64,000 nucleotides of DNA from Echinicola shivajiensis. GTDB taxonomy: Bacteria; Bacteroidota; Bacteroidia; Cytophagales; Cyclobacteriaceae. Location: NCBI RefSeq assembly GCF_018642165.1, contig NZ_JAHHZM010000005.1, forward strand, positions 310,001 through 374,000, given 5' to 3'. Positions 16,590 to 30,795 of this stretch are shown here, in pieces. The position numbers and the translations under genes were made by a program. The notes beneath the pieces were generated by a model. It saw nothing but the letters and a program-made list of their open reading frames with translations. It was not told where the DNA came from and ran no database searches. Position 1 is the stretch's first letter. Each line of letters opens with the position of its first letter.

Positions 16590-19196
16590 ATGAAAAGAAA
16601 GAAATCAAATAAATTATTTAGTTCAGTACTGGCTTTAGTGAGTTTTATGAGTTTTGGATTTCTTCAAGCTCAGGAAGTCATTAAAGCTTCATTGGAAGTT
16701 ATGGAGGATAAGGGGCATCCTATAGAGATGGGGGCCAGTGGTTTCAATGTGCGTATTGCAGATAAAGTATGGGGGTATACCCATCCCGATTTTAGGGAGG
16801 CAGTTCATTCGCTACATCCAGGATGGCTACGTTATTTTTCAGGTACTATGGGAGATGCATTTAGTGCGGCCACTGGGGAATATAATTTGGATTATGCCAT
16901 GATGATGGACCATCAAGAGCAGTATTTCAAGGGAAATAAATTTGTAAACGTAAAGGGACCTCACCGGATCATTGATCTTTATCATTTGTTGGGAGAAGTG
17001 CAAGGAAAGTTGGTGGTGACCATCAATGGTTTCACAGAGACTCCCGAAATGACAAGGGTCTTGGCGCAATTCTGCAAGAATAATAATATTGTGGTGGATG
17101 CGTGGCAGTTCTGTAATGAACCTTATTTCTATGTTCCTAACCGGAACCGTTACTGGTGGAATGATGGCTATGACTATGCCCAAAAAATGAAACCCCATGC
17201 GGAAGCCATTAAAGAAGTATTCCCAGATGCAAAAATGGCTTTAAACTTTACATGGGATGGTATTTGGGACTTTATGAAAGAAATTCACCAATATCAGGAG
17301 GAGCAAGGTGCCTATTGGAATGTTTTTTCCAAGCACTCCTATGCTCCCCATGTGGGGGGAAAGGAATCTTTTGACCAAGCAATGAAAAGGGCCAATACAA
17401 AAATTGCTGAGGTCACCTCTCCCGAGGCGATGAAAGAAATAGAGGATTATACGGCGCCAGGAATTCCATTATTGATTACGGAGTTTGGAGTTTGGAATAG
17501 ACCCTTGAATGGCATTTATTCAGCCATCTACAATGCAGAATATACCTTAAGGCAGTTGGCTCATCCCAATGCTTTTTTGATAGGCTCCCATGAGATCAGT
17601 AATAAAGCAAGGCCCAAGAAGAATTTGAATAATAGGGTACTGGAAGCATTTGAAAAGGGGGAATCTATTGATACTGATAAATTGAGAACTGGTGTTGAAC
17701 TGGATGATGAAGGGAAATCTTTGAAAATTTTACATCATGCCATCAATAACTCGTATAAAGTATTGCCTGTAAAGGTAATAGGCACCCAAAAGGTAGAGGG
17801 AATGAAAGGAGAGGAGCTTGAATCAGTTTATGCTATGTATTTTGTAGGAAGCAACGGATCGGATTATTTGGCTATTACCAATAGATCCGGTCAGTTTTAC
17901 CAGTTTGATCAACCCCAAATATTAAGGAATGAAGCCAGAGATTTTAATCATCAATATATTTGGTCCCCAAAAGCAGAAAACCAAAATGTATCTATTAATA
18001 CTGAAGAGCATGTTGAAGGTCCAATGATAGTAAAACCTTTTTCTGTAAATCTTTTTGAATTTGAAAGTCAAGGACAAAAAATCCCACTAGAAACACGCAT
18101 CTATAAAACAGAAGTACAAAATGATGGGGTTAAACTAACCTGGTGGGACAGGCCAAATGCCACAGCCTATGAAGTGGTGAAAATTGATGAGGAGGGACAA
18201 TTAGAAAGTAAAACAATAGCGAGGAATGAATTATTATGGAAGGGTTTGGAAAAGGGGAAAAGTTATAGCTTTGAGGTGGTCACAAAAATAGATGAACGTG
18301 AAAGTAGACCTTCTAATATTGTGAATATTGATTTTATAGCACCTTCAAAACCAGAGATATTTAAATTGAGCAAGAGAGGATCTTCTATTACTGTATTTTG
18401 GCACAGTGTTCCTGGAGCTACTGGATATAATTTGGAACTTCGAAGTTCGGATGGGGATATTCACCAGCACTATGATGCACGTAATGTTTTTGGATATAGG
18501 TTATCAGGATTGGAGCCCAACAAGAACTACCAAATAAAATTGTCAGCTTATAATGGTCTTGGAAGCAATGGGAAAGAGGAAGTAAGAAATGTTTATTTGC
18601 CTGAAAACATTCCTCTTCCTGCAAGGAATATTTCTGCTACTGAAACTATTGATGGAAAGGTGTTTTTGCAGTGGATCATTCAGGATACATTAAATACAGA
18701 TACAAAATACAATGTCTATAGGGGGAGAAAACCTCATGAGTTTGAGCTGTATGCTGAGAATATTTCAGGTAATCAGTTTGTAGATGAAAATCCCAGTGTA
18801 GAAAAAAACTTCTTCTATACCGTGAAATCAGTTTTAGGATCAGAGGAACTTGCCTTCTATCCTAATATCGCCACGGTAATAAAAAAAGATCCTTCTTATA
18901 CAATGGTGATAGATGAAGTTAGTCAGGATGATGAATCTTTTAAAATCAAGGTGGAGATGGAAAATGTGGACATAGATAAGACTTGGGAATTTGGAGTTAT
19001 GCTAGACGATGTATCTTACCTTAATCTTGAAAGCAAGGCTTTTAAGTCCAATGATATTAATCATGATGGTTTTGAAGTAATTATACCAAAAACCAAACTG
19101 ATTAAGGGCAGATCCTATAGCATTAAAGCCTATGCAAAATCTAGAAAGGGAGAATTGAATTCATTACCCCCTTTTAATACCTTCAAGGTAAATTAA
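16590..19196 (+). CDS. Clan GH-A-type glycoside hydrolase with fibronectin III-like domains
   Basis: 868 residues; signal peptide about 1-28 (ending FGFLQAQ). Residues about 30-360 look like a clan GH-A (beta/alpha)8 barrel: WQFCNEP gives a candidate acid/base E177, and PLLITEFG a candidate nucleophile E298. A beta-rich segment follows (about 390-490), then two or three fibronectin type III-like modules (about 500-790: DGVKLTWWDRPNATAYEVVKID, SITVFWHSVPGATGYNLELRS, KVFLQWIIQD) and a final beta domain. The family number is not certain: the overall arrangement recalls GH86/GH39/GH51-like proteins of marine PULs, any of which would fit an endo- or exo-enzyme on agar- or porphyran-like galactans. 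It sits downstream of the HEAT sulfatase and is closed by a terminator at 19,234. Confidence 0.72.
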   Translation: MKRKKSNKLFSSVLALVSFMSFGFLQAQEVIKASLEVMEDKGHPIEMGASGFNVRIADKVWGYTHPDFREAVHSLHPGWLRYFSGTMGDAFSAATGEYNLDYAMMMDHQEQYFKGNKFVNVKGPHRIIDLYHLLGEVQGKLVVTINGFTETPEMTRVLAQFCKNNNIVVDAWQFCNEPYFYVPNRNRYWWNDGYDYAQKMKPHAEAIKEVFPDAKMALNFTWDGIWDFMKEIHQYQEEQGAYWNVFSKHSYAPHVGGKESFDQAMKRANTKIAEVTSPEAMKEIEDYTAPGIPLLITEFGVWNRPLNGIYSAIYNAEYTLRQLAHPNAFLIGSHEISNKARPKKNLNNRVLEAFEKGESIDTDKLRTGVELDDEGKSLKILHHAINNSYKVLPVKVIGTQKVEGMKGEELESVYAMYFVGSNGSDYLAITNRSGQFYQFDQPQILRNEARDFNHQYIWSPKAENQNVSINTEEHVEGPMIVKPFSVNLFEFESQGQKIPLETRIYKTEVQNDGVKLTWWDRPNATAYEVVKIDEEGQLESKTIARNELLWKGLEKGKSYSFEVVTKIDERESRPSNIVNIDFIAPSKPEIFKLSKRGSSITVFWHSVPGATGYNLELRSSDGDIHQHYDARNVFGYRLSGLEPNKNYQIKLSAYNGLGSNGKEEVRNVYLPENIPLPARNISATETIDGKVFLQWIIQDTLNTDTKYNVYRGRKPHEFELYAENISGNQFVDENPSVEKNFFYTVKSVLGSEELAFYPNIATVIKKDPSYTMVIDEVSQDDESFKIKVEMENVDIDKTWEFGVMLDDVSYLNLESKAFKSNDINHDGFEVIIPKTKLIKGRSYSIKAYAKSRKGELNSLPPFNTFKVN

Positions 19197-19233
19197 GTGG
19201 TTTAGATTCAGTCTTATATTCAAGAGTTTTATT

Positions 19234-19266
19234 AATCGCCCAGTTATAAAAATTGGGCGATTTTTG
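19234..19266 (+). terminator. Rho-independent terminator
   Basis: Perfect 9-bp stem AATCGCCCA (19234-19242) / TGGGCGATT (19254-19262), followed by TTTTTGTT. It ends the sulfatase/GH-A unit before the HTCS gene. Confidence 0.85.
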
Positions 19267-19303
19267 TTACCTTCAAGCTTGGTTTATATTAAAAATACCC
19301 TAA

Positions 19304-22300
19304 ATGACTGCCTCTAAAGTAACCAAAGGATTCTTTTTCCTTATTTATTTAATAGCGCCAATTTTAGTCTGTGCAGATCAACAAAGTCCATTTGAGATGC
19401 AGTTTTCCTATCTTTCCTCTGAAGATGGCTTAGATACTGATGAGTGTAATTTTACTTTTCAGGATAAGCATGGTTTTCTTTGGGTTGGTACAAATGAAGG
19501 AATTTTTAGATACGATGGATACGACCTCATCAATTTGGACCAATTGACCAAAGGAGGGCAGGTTTCAAAACTGAAATATTTCGATGCGGTGGAAGGCGTT
19601 TCTGATGATCTTTGGTTTGCAACTTCCAAGGGAATACTACATTATCAAAGAGAGAGTAAAACAGTTAATTATATAAAAAAAACTGAAGAGGTAGATTTGG
19701 AAATTGGGTGGAATAGCATTTCCTGTACCAGTGACGGAGTATTATGGCTGGGTGGATTTGACGGCTTGTTTTCATATGACACAAAGTACCATGTTATAGA
19801 AAAGCACCATGTAAATTTGGGAGACAGAAAAATAAGCCCAAGTGTACGGGATATTGTGGTGGATGGGGATCAATTATGGATTGCTACTTGGGGAAATGGC
19901 TTAGGAAGATTTGACCTAAAAACCAGGCATTACGAGACCTTTAAAATATTTAATAGAGGAAATAATGTAAGTAAATACAATATTCTATATACGCTTCATC
20001 TTGATTCCAAAGGTCAAATATGGGCAGGTACTTGGGATGGAGGATTATATGTGGTCAAACCAAATTCCGATAAAAAACCTATTATTAAAAAATGGTTCAA
20101 CCGATCCGCTAAAGATGCCAATTGTTTAATAGGCAATATCATCTATGATATTGAAGAGGATGCCAAAGGAAATATATGGGTTGGAACGCCCTATGGTGTG
20201 AGCATTTTGGAAAAAGGAGATTTTAAGCAACCAAAATTTTATAATTTTTCTCATTCGGTAAAAAGTAGAGCGCTGAATAATAATGAGGTACGAGGGATCT
20301 TAAGTGATAAAACCGGCCTGATTTGGTTAGCTACTTCAGGAGGGGGGATAAATAAAATTCAACTGAAGGATCATTTATATCATACTTATGGAATCACACA
20401 AGTGGATTCATTAAAGAAAAGCCAGTCAGTATTTAGTTTTGGAAAAGACAATAAAGGAAGGCTATTGGTAGGGGTACAAAGTTTAGGATTTGGTGTTTAT
20501 GATTTAGAAACGTCCCGTTTTAGACATTTTTCAGAATATCCAGAATACAAGTCCTTAACAGACTTGAATATTAATACGATTAAAAGTTTTAATTGGGATA
20601 CTAAAGGAAATTTATGGTTAGGAACAAGGTATCGTGGCTTGGTGAAGTACAGCCTTGAATCAGGTGAATATTATAGTATCAGTAATGGTATTGCTAATCA
20701 AACCTATTCTATCAGGACGGTAAATAAAGTTAAATTAGATTTAAATGATAATATATGGCTGGTAAGTAATGATGCATTTTATCAGGTCATCCAAGGTCAA
20801 AGCAATCAATTTAAAGACTTTAAAGTCAAAAAAATTGATATAATAAGTAAGGGGACTAAAAATATTATCAATAGTAGGCCACAAGACTTTGATATAGATA
20901 ATAAGGGATATATTTATTTAGCTACCATTGATGGTGTAATTTGGAAGTCAGAAAATAGTATTTATAATTATTCAGGTGAGATTCGATTCGAACCATTACT
21001 GTTAAACCATAACAGTCGCAGGATTGATGTTGTGTATGCGGATGATGTGGGTAATGTGTGGCTTGGTGGAGATAGTGGTATTCAGGTTTATAATACTGGA
21101 GAGGGGCTTGAACTGAATGAATCCTATCTTTCTGAAATCAGGAATTTGAAAGTTTATTCTTTGTTGGAAGAGGATGAGAAAATAGTGGCTTTGTCCAATA
21201 AAGGATTGGCTATTATTGATTTGAAAGACGGGCAAAAAAAAATTAATTTATTGACTAGTGATGATGGTCTCCAAGGAAATGTTTTTATAAAAGGGGCTAT
21301 ATTTAAACAAGGACATCAATTTTTTGCTGGAGGACATAATGGCTTTAATGTCTTGGATATTTCTAAGGTAAAATTTGATGAAACAGTACCTAACATCAAT
21401 TTTACTTATGTCAGCACTACAAAAAATGACTATTACAATACAGGAGATTTTACCTCCGAATCCCCGTTGCTGGTGCACCATGATGATAATGCGATAACCA
21501 TTACATTTGCGGCTTTGGATTTAAGGAATTCTGATAACCTATATTATGCCTATAAGTTAGAGGGACTCGATCAACAGTGGAACTATGTTTCTTCAAATAA
21601 TAGGACGGCTACTTATGCCAATTTGAACCCTGGCGACTATAGTTTTTTGGTCAAGTCTACCAATGCAAAGGGAGAATGGGGAGGAAACCAGAATGTATTG
21701 CCCATTTTTGTAGAAACAGCTCCCTATCTAACTTGGTGGGCATACAGTATTTATACTACCATTGTTTTGGGGATTTTGTGGGGGATTTTTGTTTTATACA
21801 GTAGACAGGCCAAGGCCAAGGAAGATCTGCGTGTGGAGTCTGTGGAAAGATCAAAGTCTGAAAAATTGAACCATTTCAAACTGCAGTTTTTCACCAACCT
21901 TAGCCATGAACTGCTTACACCCCTATCGGTTTTGATGGTGGTTGCCCAAAAGTGGACATTAAACGAGCAAACTGAAAACCGTAAAGAAGTAAAAATATTA
22001 AACAGCAATGTGCACAAGCTTCATCAGCACATTAAACAAATGCTTCATTTCCGAAAAGCAGAAACAGGAAACATGACCCTTAACTTGAATGAGGGGAATG
22101 TTTCAGTGCTTTTTGATGAACTCTATGAAAATTATAGTATGGTGGCGGCTGACAAGGAGATTCAGCTAGACTTTGATATTGAAAAGAACATCGTGGGCAA
22201 GGTGGATTTGGAGAAGATTGAGATGGTAGCCAATAACCTGGTTTCCAATGCAATAAAATACACCGGCAAGAACGGAAGGGTGAAAGTTTCCCTTGCAAAG

Positions 22301-23443
22301 CATGAAACAGCTGCCCATGGCGAAATATATATTAAAGTGGCGGATAATGGCAGGGGAATCCCCAAAGAGCATTTGGAAAATATCTTTAACCGGTTTTATA
22401 GGTTATCTGTTCAGGATCAGTTTGAAGATGGGCTGGGTATTGGCTTGGCACTGACCAATCATCTGGTTGATTTACAATCTGGAAAAATCAGAGTGGAAAG
22501 TGAAGTTGGAAAGGGAACTGTGTTCCATGTGTATTTACCTTTAAAGGGGTGTAATGAACTTTCTAGCAAACCTTTGTCCTCATTTTTCCAAAATGCAGAA
22601 ATAGAGGTTTTGAACCTTGAACCTAAAGCAAAGTTTGGGGATCTTTCTGAAATTAAATATTCGGGTAAAAGGATCCTGGTTGTAGAGGATAATGCGGATT
22701 TTTTGGTGCTGGTAGAAACCTATTTGAGTCAATATTATAAGGTTTTGACTGCAGAAAATGGTGTCGAGGCATTAGAAATTGCCAATAATAATGAAATAGA
22801 CCTTATTGTTTCGGACTTGACCCTCCCCGAAATGGATGGCTATGAACTGTGTAGGAAAATAAAATCGGATGTGAATACCAGCCATATTCCATTTGTGGTA
22901 GTGACTGCCAGGATTGAGGACCATGAAAGGCTGATTGGTTATGAGTCAGGAGCAGATTCTTATTTGACTAAGCCTTTGGATTTGAGGGTACTGATTTATC
23001 GCATGGAAGCCTTGCTGAAGGGGAGGGAAAAAGTGCATGATGAATTTAATACAGGCGCTTTCCTTGAGCCCAAGAAAATAGCAACTACTTCAATCGATGA
23101 GGACTTTCTGATGAAAGCCAAGGAAATCGTGGAGAATAATATTTCTGAGCCAGACTTTACAGTAAAAATATTATGTGAAGAGTTAGGAATGAGCAATTCG
23201 ATGTTTTACCGAAAGATCAAGGGAATACTTGACCTTACGCCCAATGAATTCATTAAGAATATCAGACTTAGAAGGGCCGCCCAATTATTGGGAAATAAGG
23301 AAATCAATATTTCTGAGGTGGCTTATATGACCGGTTTTAATGATCTTAGTTATTTTGGGGTATGCTTCAAAAAACAATATGATGTTACTCCTAGTGTCTT
23401 TCAAAAGGAAGTCAGCCAATCCAACTATGAAAATGCAGGTTGA
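19304..23443 (+). CDS. Hybrid two-component system sensor/AraC regulator (HTCS)
   Basis: 1379 residues, the single-polypeptide HTCS architecture that controls Bacteroidota PULs. Signal peptide about 1-25. Residues about 30-720 are two-component-regulator propeller repeats with recurrent GLIWLAT/GNLWLGT blades. A Y_Y_Y-type periplasmic beta domain follows (about 733-805, YAYKLEGLDQQWNYV). One membrane span lies at about 811-833. The kinase has an H-box FFTNLSHELLTPL with H868, an N-box NLVSNAIKYTG and G-boxes DNGRGIP and GLGIGLAL. The receiver has ILVVEDNADF and phospho-acceptor D1171 in IVSDLTLPEMDG. An AraC-type DNA-binding pair of HTH motifs closes the protein (about 1275-1375). The periplasmic propeller senses a glycan fragment; the AraC domain activates PUL operons. 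The 21-bp elements at 3292 and 23547 are candidate targets. Confidence 0.97.
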   Translation: MTASKVTKGFFFLIYLIAPILVCADQQSPFEMQFSYLSSEDGLDTDECNFTFQDKHGFLWVGTNEGIFRYDGYDLINLDQLTKGGQVSKLKYFDAVEGVSDDLWFATSKGILHYQRESKTVNYIKKTEEVDLEIGWNSISCTSDGVLWLGGFDGLFSYDTKYHVIEKHHVNLGDRKISPSVRDIVVDGDQLWIATWGNGLGRFDLKTRHYETFKIFNRGNNVSKYNILYTLHLDSKGQIWAGTWDGGLYVVKPNSDKKPIIKKWFNRSAKDANCLIGNIIYDIEEDAKGNIWVGTPYGVSILEKGDFKQPKFYNFSHSVKSRALNNNEVRGILSDKTGLIWLATSGGGINKIQLKDHLYHTYGITQVDSLKKSQSVFSFGKDNKGRLLVGVQSLGFGVYDLETSRFRHFSEYPEYKSLTDLNINTIKSFNWDTKGNLWLGTRYRGLVKYSLESGEYYSISNGIANQTYSIRTVNKVKLDLNDNIWLVSNDAFYQVIQGQSNQFKDFKVKKIDIISKGTKNIINSRPQDFDIDNKGYIYLATIDGVIWKSENSIYNYSGEIRFEPLLLNHNSRRIDVVYADDVGNVWLGGDSGIQVYNTGEGLELNESYLSEIRNLKVYSLLEEDEKIVALSNKGLAIIDLKDGQKKINLLTSDDGLQGNVFIKGAIFKQGHQFFAGGHNGFNVLDISKVKFDETVPNINFTYVSTTKNDYYNTGDFTSESPLLVHHDDNAITITFAALDLRNSDNLYYAYKLEGLDQQWNYVSSNNRTATYANLNPGDYSFLVKSTNAKGEWGGNQNVLPIFVETAPYLTWWAYSIYTTIVLGILWGIFVLYSRQAKAKEDLRVESVERSKSEKLNHFKLQFFTNLSHELLTPLSVLMVVAQKWTLNEQTENRKEVKILNSNVHKLHQHIKQMLHFRKAETGNMTLNLNEGNVSVLFDELYENYSMVAADKEIQLDFDIEKNIVGKVDLEKIEMVANNLVSNAIKYTGKNGRVKVSLAKHETAAHGEIYIKVADNGRGIPKEHLENIFNRFYRLSVQDQFEDGLGIGLALTNHLVDLQSGKIRVESEVGKGTVFHVYLPLKGCNELSSKPLSSFFQNAEIEVLNLEPKAKFGDLSEIKYSGKRILVVEDNADFLVLVETYLSQYYKVLTAENGVEALEIANNNEIDLIVSDLTLPEMDGYELCRKIKSDVNTSHIPFVVVTARIEDHERLIGYESGADSYLTKPLDLRVLIYRMEALLKGREKVHDEFNTGAFLEPKKIATTSIDEDFLMKAKEIVENNISEPDFTVKILCEELGMSNSMFYRKIKGILDLTPNEFIKNIRLRRAAQLLGNKEINISEVAYMTGFNDLSYFGVCFKKQYDVTPSVFQKEVSQSNYENAG

Positions 23444-23481
23444 GGAATATATGACTCAAATGGGAAATGGAAATTTACAGT

Positions 23482-23511
23482 AAGGTCTTTTTTATATAAA
23501 AAGGCCTTTTC
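23482..23511 (+). terminator. Rho-independent terminator after HTCS
   Basis: Eleven-base-pair stem AAGGTCTTTTT (23482-23492) / AAAAAGGCCTT (23498-23508) with one T-G wobble, followed by TTC. Confidence 0.7.
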
Positions 23512-23546
23512 TTGTGAAATGGGGTGTGTTAATTAATAATTAATAG

Positions 23547-23567
23547 TATTTGAATAGATACTAATAA
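23547..23567 (+). promoter_or_regulatory. Conserved 21-bp element (copy 2), candidate HTCS operator/promoter
   Basis: T followed by A and then TTTGAATAGATACTAATAA. It differs from 3292-3312 at one position. It ends 57 bp before the sulfatase start, a distance that suits an activator site or promoter core. Confidence 0.6.
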
Positions 23568-23576
23568 TCGAATATC

Positions 23577-23600
23577 CCAATCAAGACTACATTTGATTGG
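23577..23600 (+). promoter_or_regulatory. Leader inverted repeat
   Basis: Perfect 8-bp arms CCAATCAA (23577-23584) and TTGATTGG (23593-23600) around an 8-base spacer, 24 bp before the sulfatase ATG. It could be a dimeric protein-binding site or a 5'-leader hairpin. No similar repeat stands before the first SusC. Confidence 0.4.
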
Positions 23601-23624
23601 TTAACAATAACAATTCAATAAACC

Positions 23625-25136
23625 ATGAAATATACATTGACCAATGCTTCCAAATCTTTGTTGGTGGCCACACTGGGAAGCTTCATTCTGTCCAGCTGTT
23701 CAGGAAATAAACAGGCTGAACAGGAAAGAGAATCCCTTAACAAACCTAATATTATTTATATCCTTGCCGATGACATGGGCTATGCGGATATGGGGGCTTA
23801 CGGGCAGAGTAAAATCGAAACCCCCAACCTTGATAAATTGGCTGCTACTGGGATAAAATTTTTGAATCACTATACTGGAAGCACCGTCTGTGCACCTTCT
23901 AGGTCTGCATTACTAACAGGTCTACATACAGGACATACGCCTATCAGAGGAAATAAAGAATATCAGCCAGAAGGTCAGGAAGCTATGCCTGATTCGGTAT
24001 TTACGATTGGCGCGATGATGAAAAAGGCAGGCTATGTGACCGGTACTTTTGGTAAATGGGGTTTGGGATTTGTAGGTACTTCTGGGGATCCTAATAATCA
24101 AGGAATGGATTATTTCTTTGGATATAATTGTCAACGTCAAGCCCACCGATATTATCCAGACTATCTTTGGGAGAATGACCAAAAAGTTACGTTGGAGGGC
24201 AATGGATGGATAAATAAGGAAACCTATGCCCAAGATGTAATCCATGAAAAGACACTGGCCTTTATAGATCAACATAAGGATGAACCATTTTTTATGTATG
24301 TACCATTGGTCGCTCCCCATGCTGAGTTAGCCTCTCCTGATACAGCGACCATTAATAAATACCGTGAGAGATTCGGTGAGGAGAAAGCCTATGTAGGGAG
24401 AAAAGGTGCTGACTATGGAGAGGACTTGGTGATAGGTATGTACAAGTCCCAGGAATATCCTCGTGCAACCTATGCAGCTATGGTGGAAAGGATCGACCAA
24501 TATGTGGGAGAAATCATTGAAAAACTGGAGGAGAATGGATTGACAGAAAACACTATCATCATGTTTGCCAGTGATAACGGTCCGCACCAAGAGGGGGGCA
24601 ATGACCCGGATTTTTTTGATTCCAATAACGGTTTTAGGGGTTATAAAAGAGATTTATATGAAGGAGGAATCCGCACTGCTTTTGTAGTAAAATGGCCGGG
24701 GAAAGTTGAAGCAGGTAGTCAAACAGATCATGTATCAGCCTTCTGGGATGTGTTGCCGACCTTTGCCGATATTATTGGTTACGAAGAATTGCCAGAGCTT
24801 GATGGAATTTCATTCTTGCCATCTCTACTTGGTGAGAAAGAGCAAAAAGAACACAGCCATTTGTATTGGGAATTTGTGGAGCAAGGAGGAAAACAGGCAG
24901 TGCGCAAGGGGGATTGGAAAGCAGTTAAGCTAAAAGTGAAGAAGGATATAAATGCACCTATCGAGCTGTACAACTTAAAAAATGATCCCGGAGAAGCACA
25001 TAATATAGCTTCGGATCATCCAGATGTGGTAAAAGAGATGAAGGCTTTGATGGAAACTTCTCATGTTACCAATCCAACCTTTCCTTTGTTTGCATCTGAA
25101 GGGGATGAAGATCAAAATTTATTCATTGTAGATTAA
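23625..25136 (+). CDS. S1 sulfatase, lipoprotein
   Basis: 503 residues with a lipobox (ILSSC, Cys25), so it is membrane-anchored, possibly surface-exposed. Sulfatase motifs: NIIYILADDMGYADMG (metal-binding DD), formylglycine motif CAPSRSALLTG with Cys89, GTFGKWGLG (Lys of the sulfate site), VAPHAE and MFASDNGPH (Asp/Asn metal ligands), and FRGYKRDLYEGGIRTAFVVKWPG, which is standard for arylsulfatase A-like enzymes. The sequence is complete. It is the first gene of an operon with GH2 (12 bp gap) and a second sulfatase, preceded by the candidate HTCS element. It probably desulfates galactose or another residue so that the GH2 beta-galactosidase can act. Confidence 0.95.
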   Translation: MKYTLTNASKSLLVATLGSFILSSCSGNKQAEQERESLNKPNIIYILADDMGYADMGAYGQSKIETPNLDKLAATGIKFLNHYTGSTVCAPSRSALLTGLHTGHTPIRGNKEYQPEGQEAMPDSVFTIGAMMKKAGYVTGTFGKWGLGFVGTSGDPNNQGMDYFFGYNCQRQAHRYYPDYLWENDQKVTLEGNGWINKETYAQDVIHEKTLAFIDQHKDEPFFMYVPLVAPHAELASPDTATINKYRERFGEEKAYVGRKGADYGEDLVIGMYKSQEYPRATYAAMVERIDQYVGEIIEKLEENGLTENTIIMFASDNGPHQEGGNDPDFFDSNNGFRGYKRDLYEGGIRTAFVVKWPGKVEAGSQTDHVSAFWDVLPTFADIIGYEELPELDGISFLPSLLGEKEQKEHSHLYWEFVEQGGKQAVRKGDWKAVKLKVKKDINAPIELYNLKNDPGEAHNIASDHPDVVKEMKALMETSHVTNPTFPLFASEGDEDQNLFIVD

Positions 25137-29808
<4,672 letters not shown>

Positions 29809-29935
29809 TGGTTTATGAACTTAAGGTCTACTGTTTCATTTTAATAATGGAATAGTATTGCTTTATACGAAATACAAAAATCCCTTTACTTATAATTCAA
29901 AAAAGACCATTGAGAACGGATTTTATTATGGGTTT

Positions 29936-30416
29936 ATTTCTGATCTTGTAGATTTAAGAAGAACTGATCAATTCCCAGGCTCTCATTTTACAGAAGATCA
30001 ATTAATCAATAATCTAATTGGAGATGAAAAGTACAGGCATTTCAGAAAGTTGAGGTACATGTCATCAAACCACGAAGGTTCCCTGTTAAAAATCAGGTTT
30101 ATATAAAAACCTTTTTCGTTCGTCTTTCTACTAAAAGGAAATAAATTTTACCATATAATTTTAGAAACATTGGATACGGAAGAGGCTACCTTGATCTGGC
30201 ACACGGAAATAATGGTTAATGGAGGAGGAATTTCACAATCCCTGTTTGGAAAAAGACTAGATGAGGTAGAATCGGACCTTTAATTTATAGAAGATAAGGG
30301 AAGCTTTTATTGAAAGTTCCCCGGAAATGTTCAGTAGGCTAAACCATGATTATTCGGATCCAAGAAAGGGATATATCCTTTGGAAAGGGGCAATTGGAAG
30401 AACGGCTGGTTTAGTT
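29936..30416 (+). pseudogene. Vestigial C-terminal module of a primase-helicase
   Basis: Translates as SDLVDLRRTDQFPGSHF, NNLIGDEKYRHFRKLRY and HEGSLLKIRFI, then TAA at 30104-30106 where the intact copy has TTA (Leu). The frame continues KPFSFVFLLKGNKFYHIILE and IWHTEIMVNGG, then another in-frame stop (TAA for CAG, near 30282) and a frameshift near 30300, ending in GYILWKGAIGRTA. It matches the C-terminal domain of the gene at 32378 almost codon for codon, but has no helicase or primase part. About 25 unrelated codons precede the homology. It is probably the right-hand remnant of an earlier related element. Confidence 0.88.
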
Positions 30417-30669
30417 TTTCTCGTTTGGTATAAATGTCTATTGATGTGAAAAAAAATGTTTAAAAAGTGAAATTCACATGTGGTTCGACTCTCTTTAGCT
30501 TAGCTGGAGGGATTGGTCGAACTTTTAAGAAGTAGTTGGTTTTTTGAATGATATTGTTAGTAATTTATTTTTGGCACGAATTAACAGAGGCTCGTGAAAT
30601 TATAAAGATGTAAACGTTATACTGTAGTAAAATAGAGGTTTATTTATATGTTTTTGTTTTTTAAATAAA

Positions 30670-30696
30670 AAACGAGGTGAATTTTTACCTCGTTTT
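30670..30696 (-). terminator. Orphan copy of the ssrA terminator
   Basis: Palindrome AACGAGGT/ACCTCGTT with an 8-base centre, mirroring 35663-35688. On the minus strand it would be followed by TTTTTTATTT, but no complete RNA gene lies upstream of it here. Confidence 0.65.
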
Positions 30697-30700
30697 TGTG

Positions 30701-30731
30701 TTGTGGAGCTGGCGGTACGTGGATCGAACTC
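30701..30731 (-). other. ssrA 3'-end scar, candidate att site
   Basis: TTGTGGAGCTG followed by a variable centre and TCGAACTC. It parallels the true ssrA 3' end at 35693 (TTGTGGAGCTG, centre, TCGAACCC): acceptor stem and T-loop are kept and the T-stem region between is altered. This is the arrangement expected of an attachment-site remnant at the far end of an element inserted in ssrA. No complete tRNA or tmRNA fold lies on either side. Confidence 0.6.
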
Positions 30732-30795
30732 TTTTATGGAAGAAATAGAAGTGATGGAGAAGCTTATAGTTTTAGGGGAATTTGGAGAGGAGCCA

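Larger units (their letters stand above)
29936..30712 (+). repeat. Left copy of ~780-bp direct repeat (decayed)
   Basis: Aligns in order with 34925-35703. From left to right it contains the last about 160 codons of the primase-helicase gene (with stops and frameshifts), the A/T-rich 3' flank, a conserved hairpin, the ssrA-type terminator palindrome and the first bases of the ssrA 3' end. The copies differ by scattered substitutions and short indels but share many exact runs. Confidence 0.9.

Noticed and set aside
30703-30731. Possible complete tRNA gene
   Set aside because: Only an acceptor/T-loop-like end is present; no D-arm or anticodon arm can be folded from the flanks.
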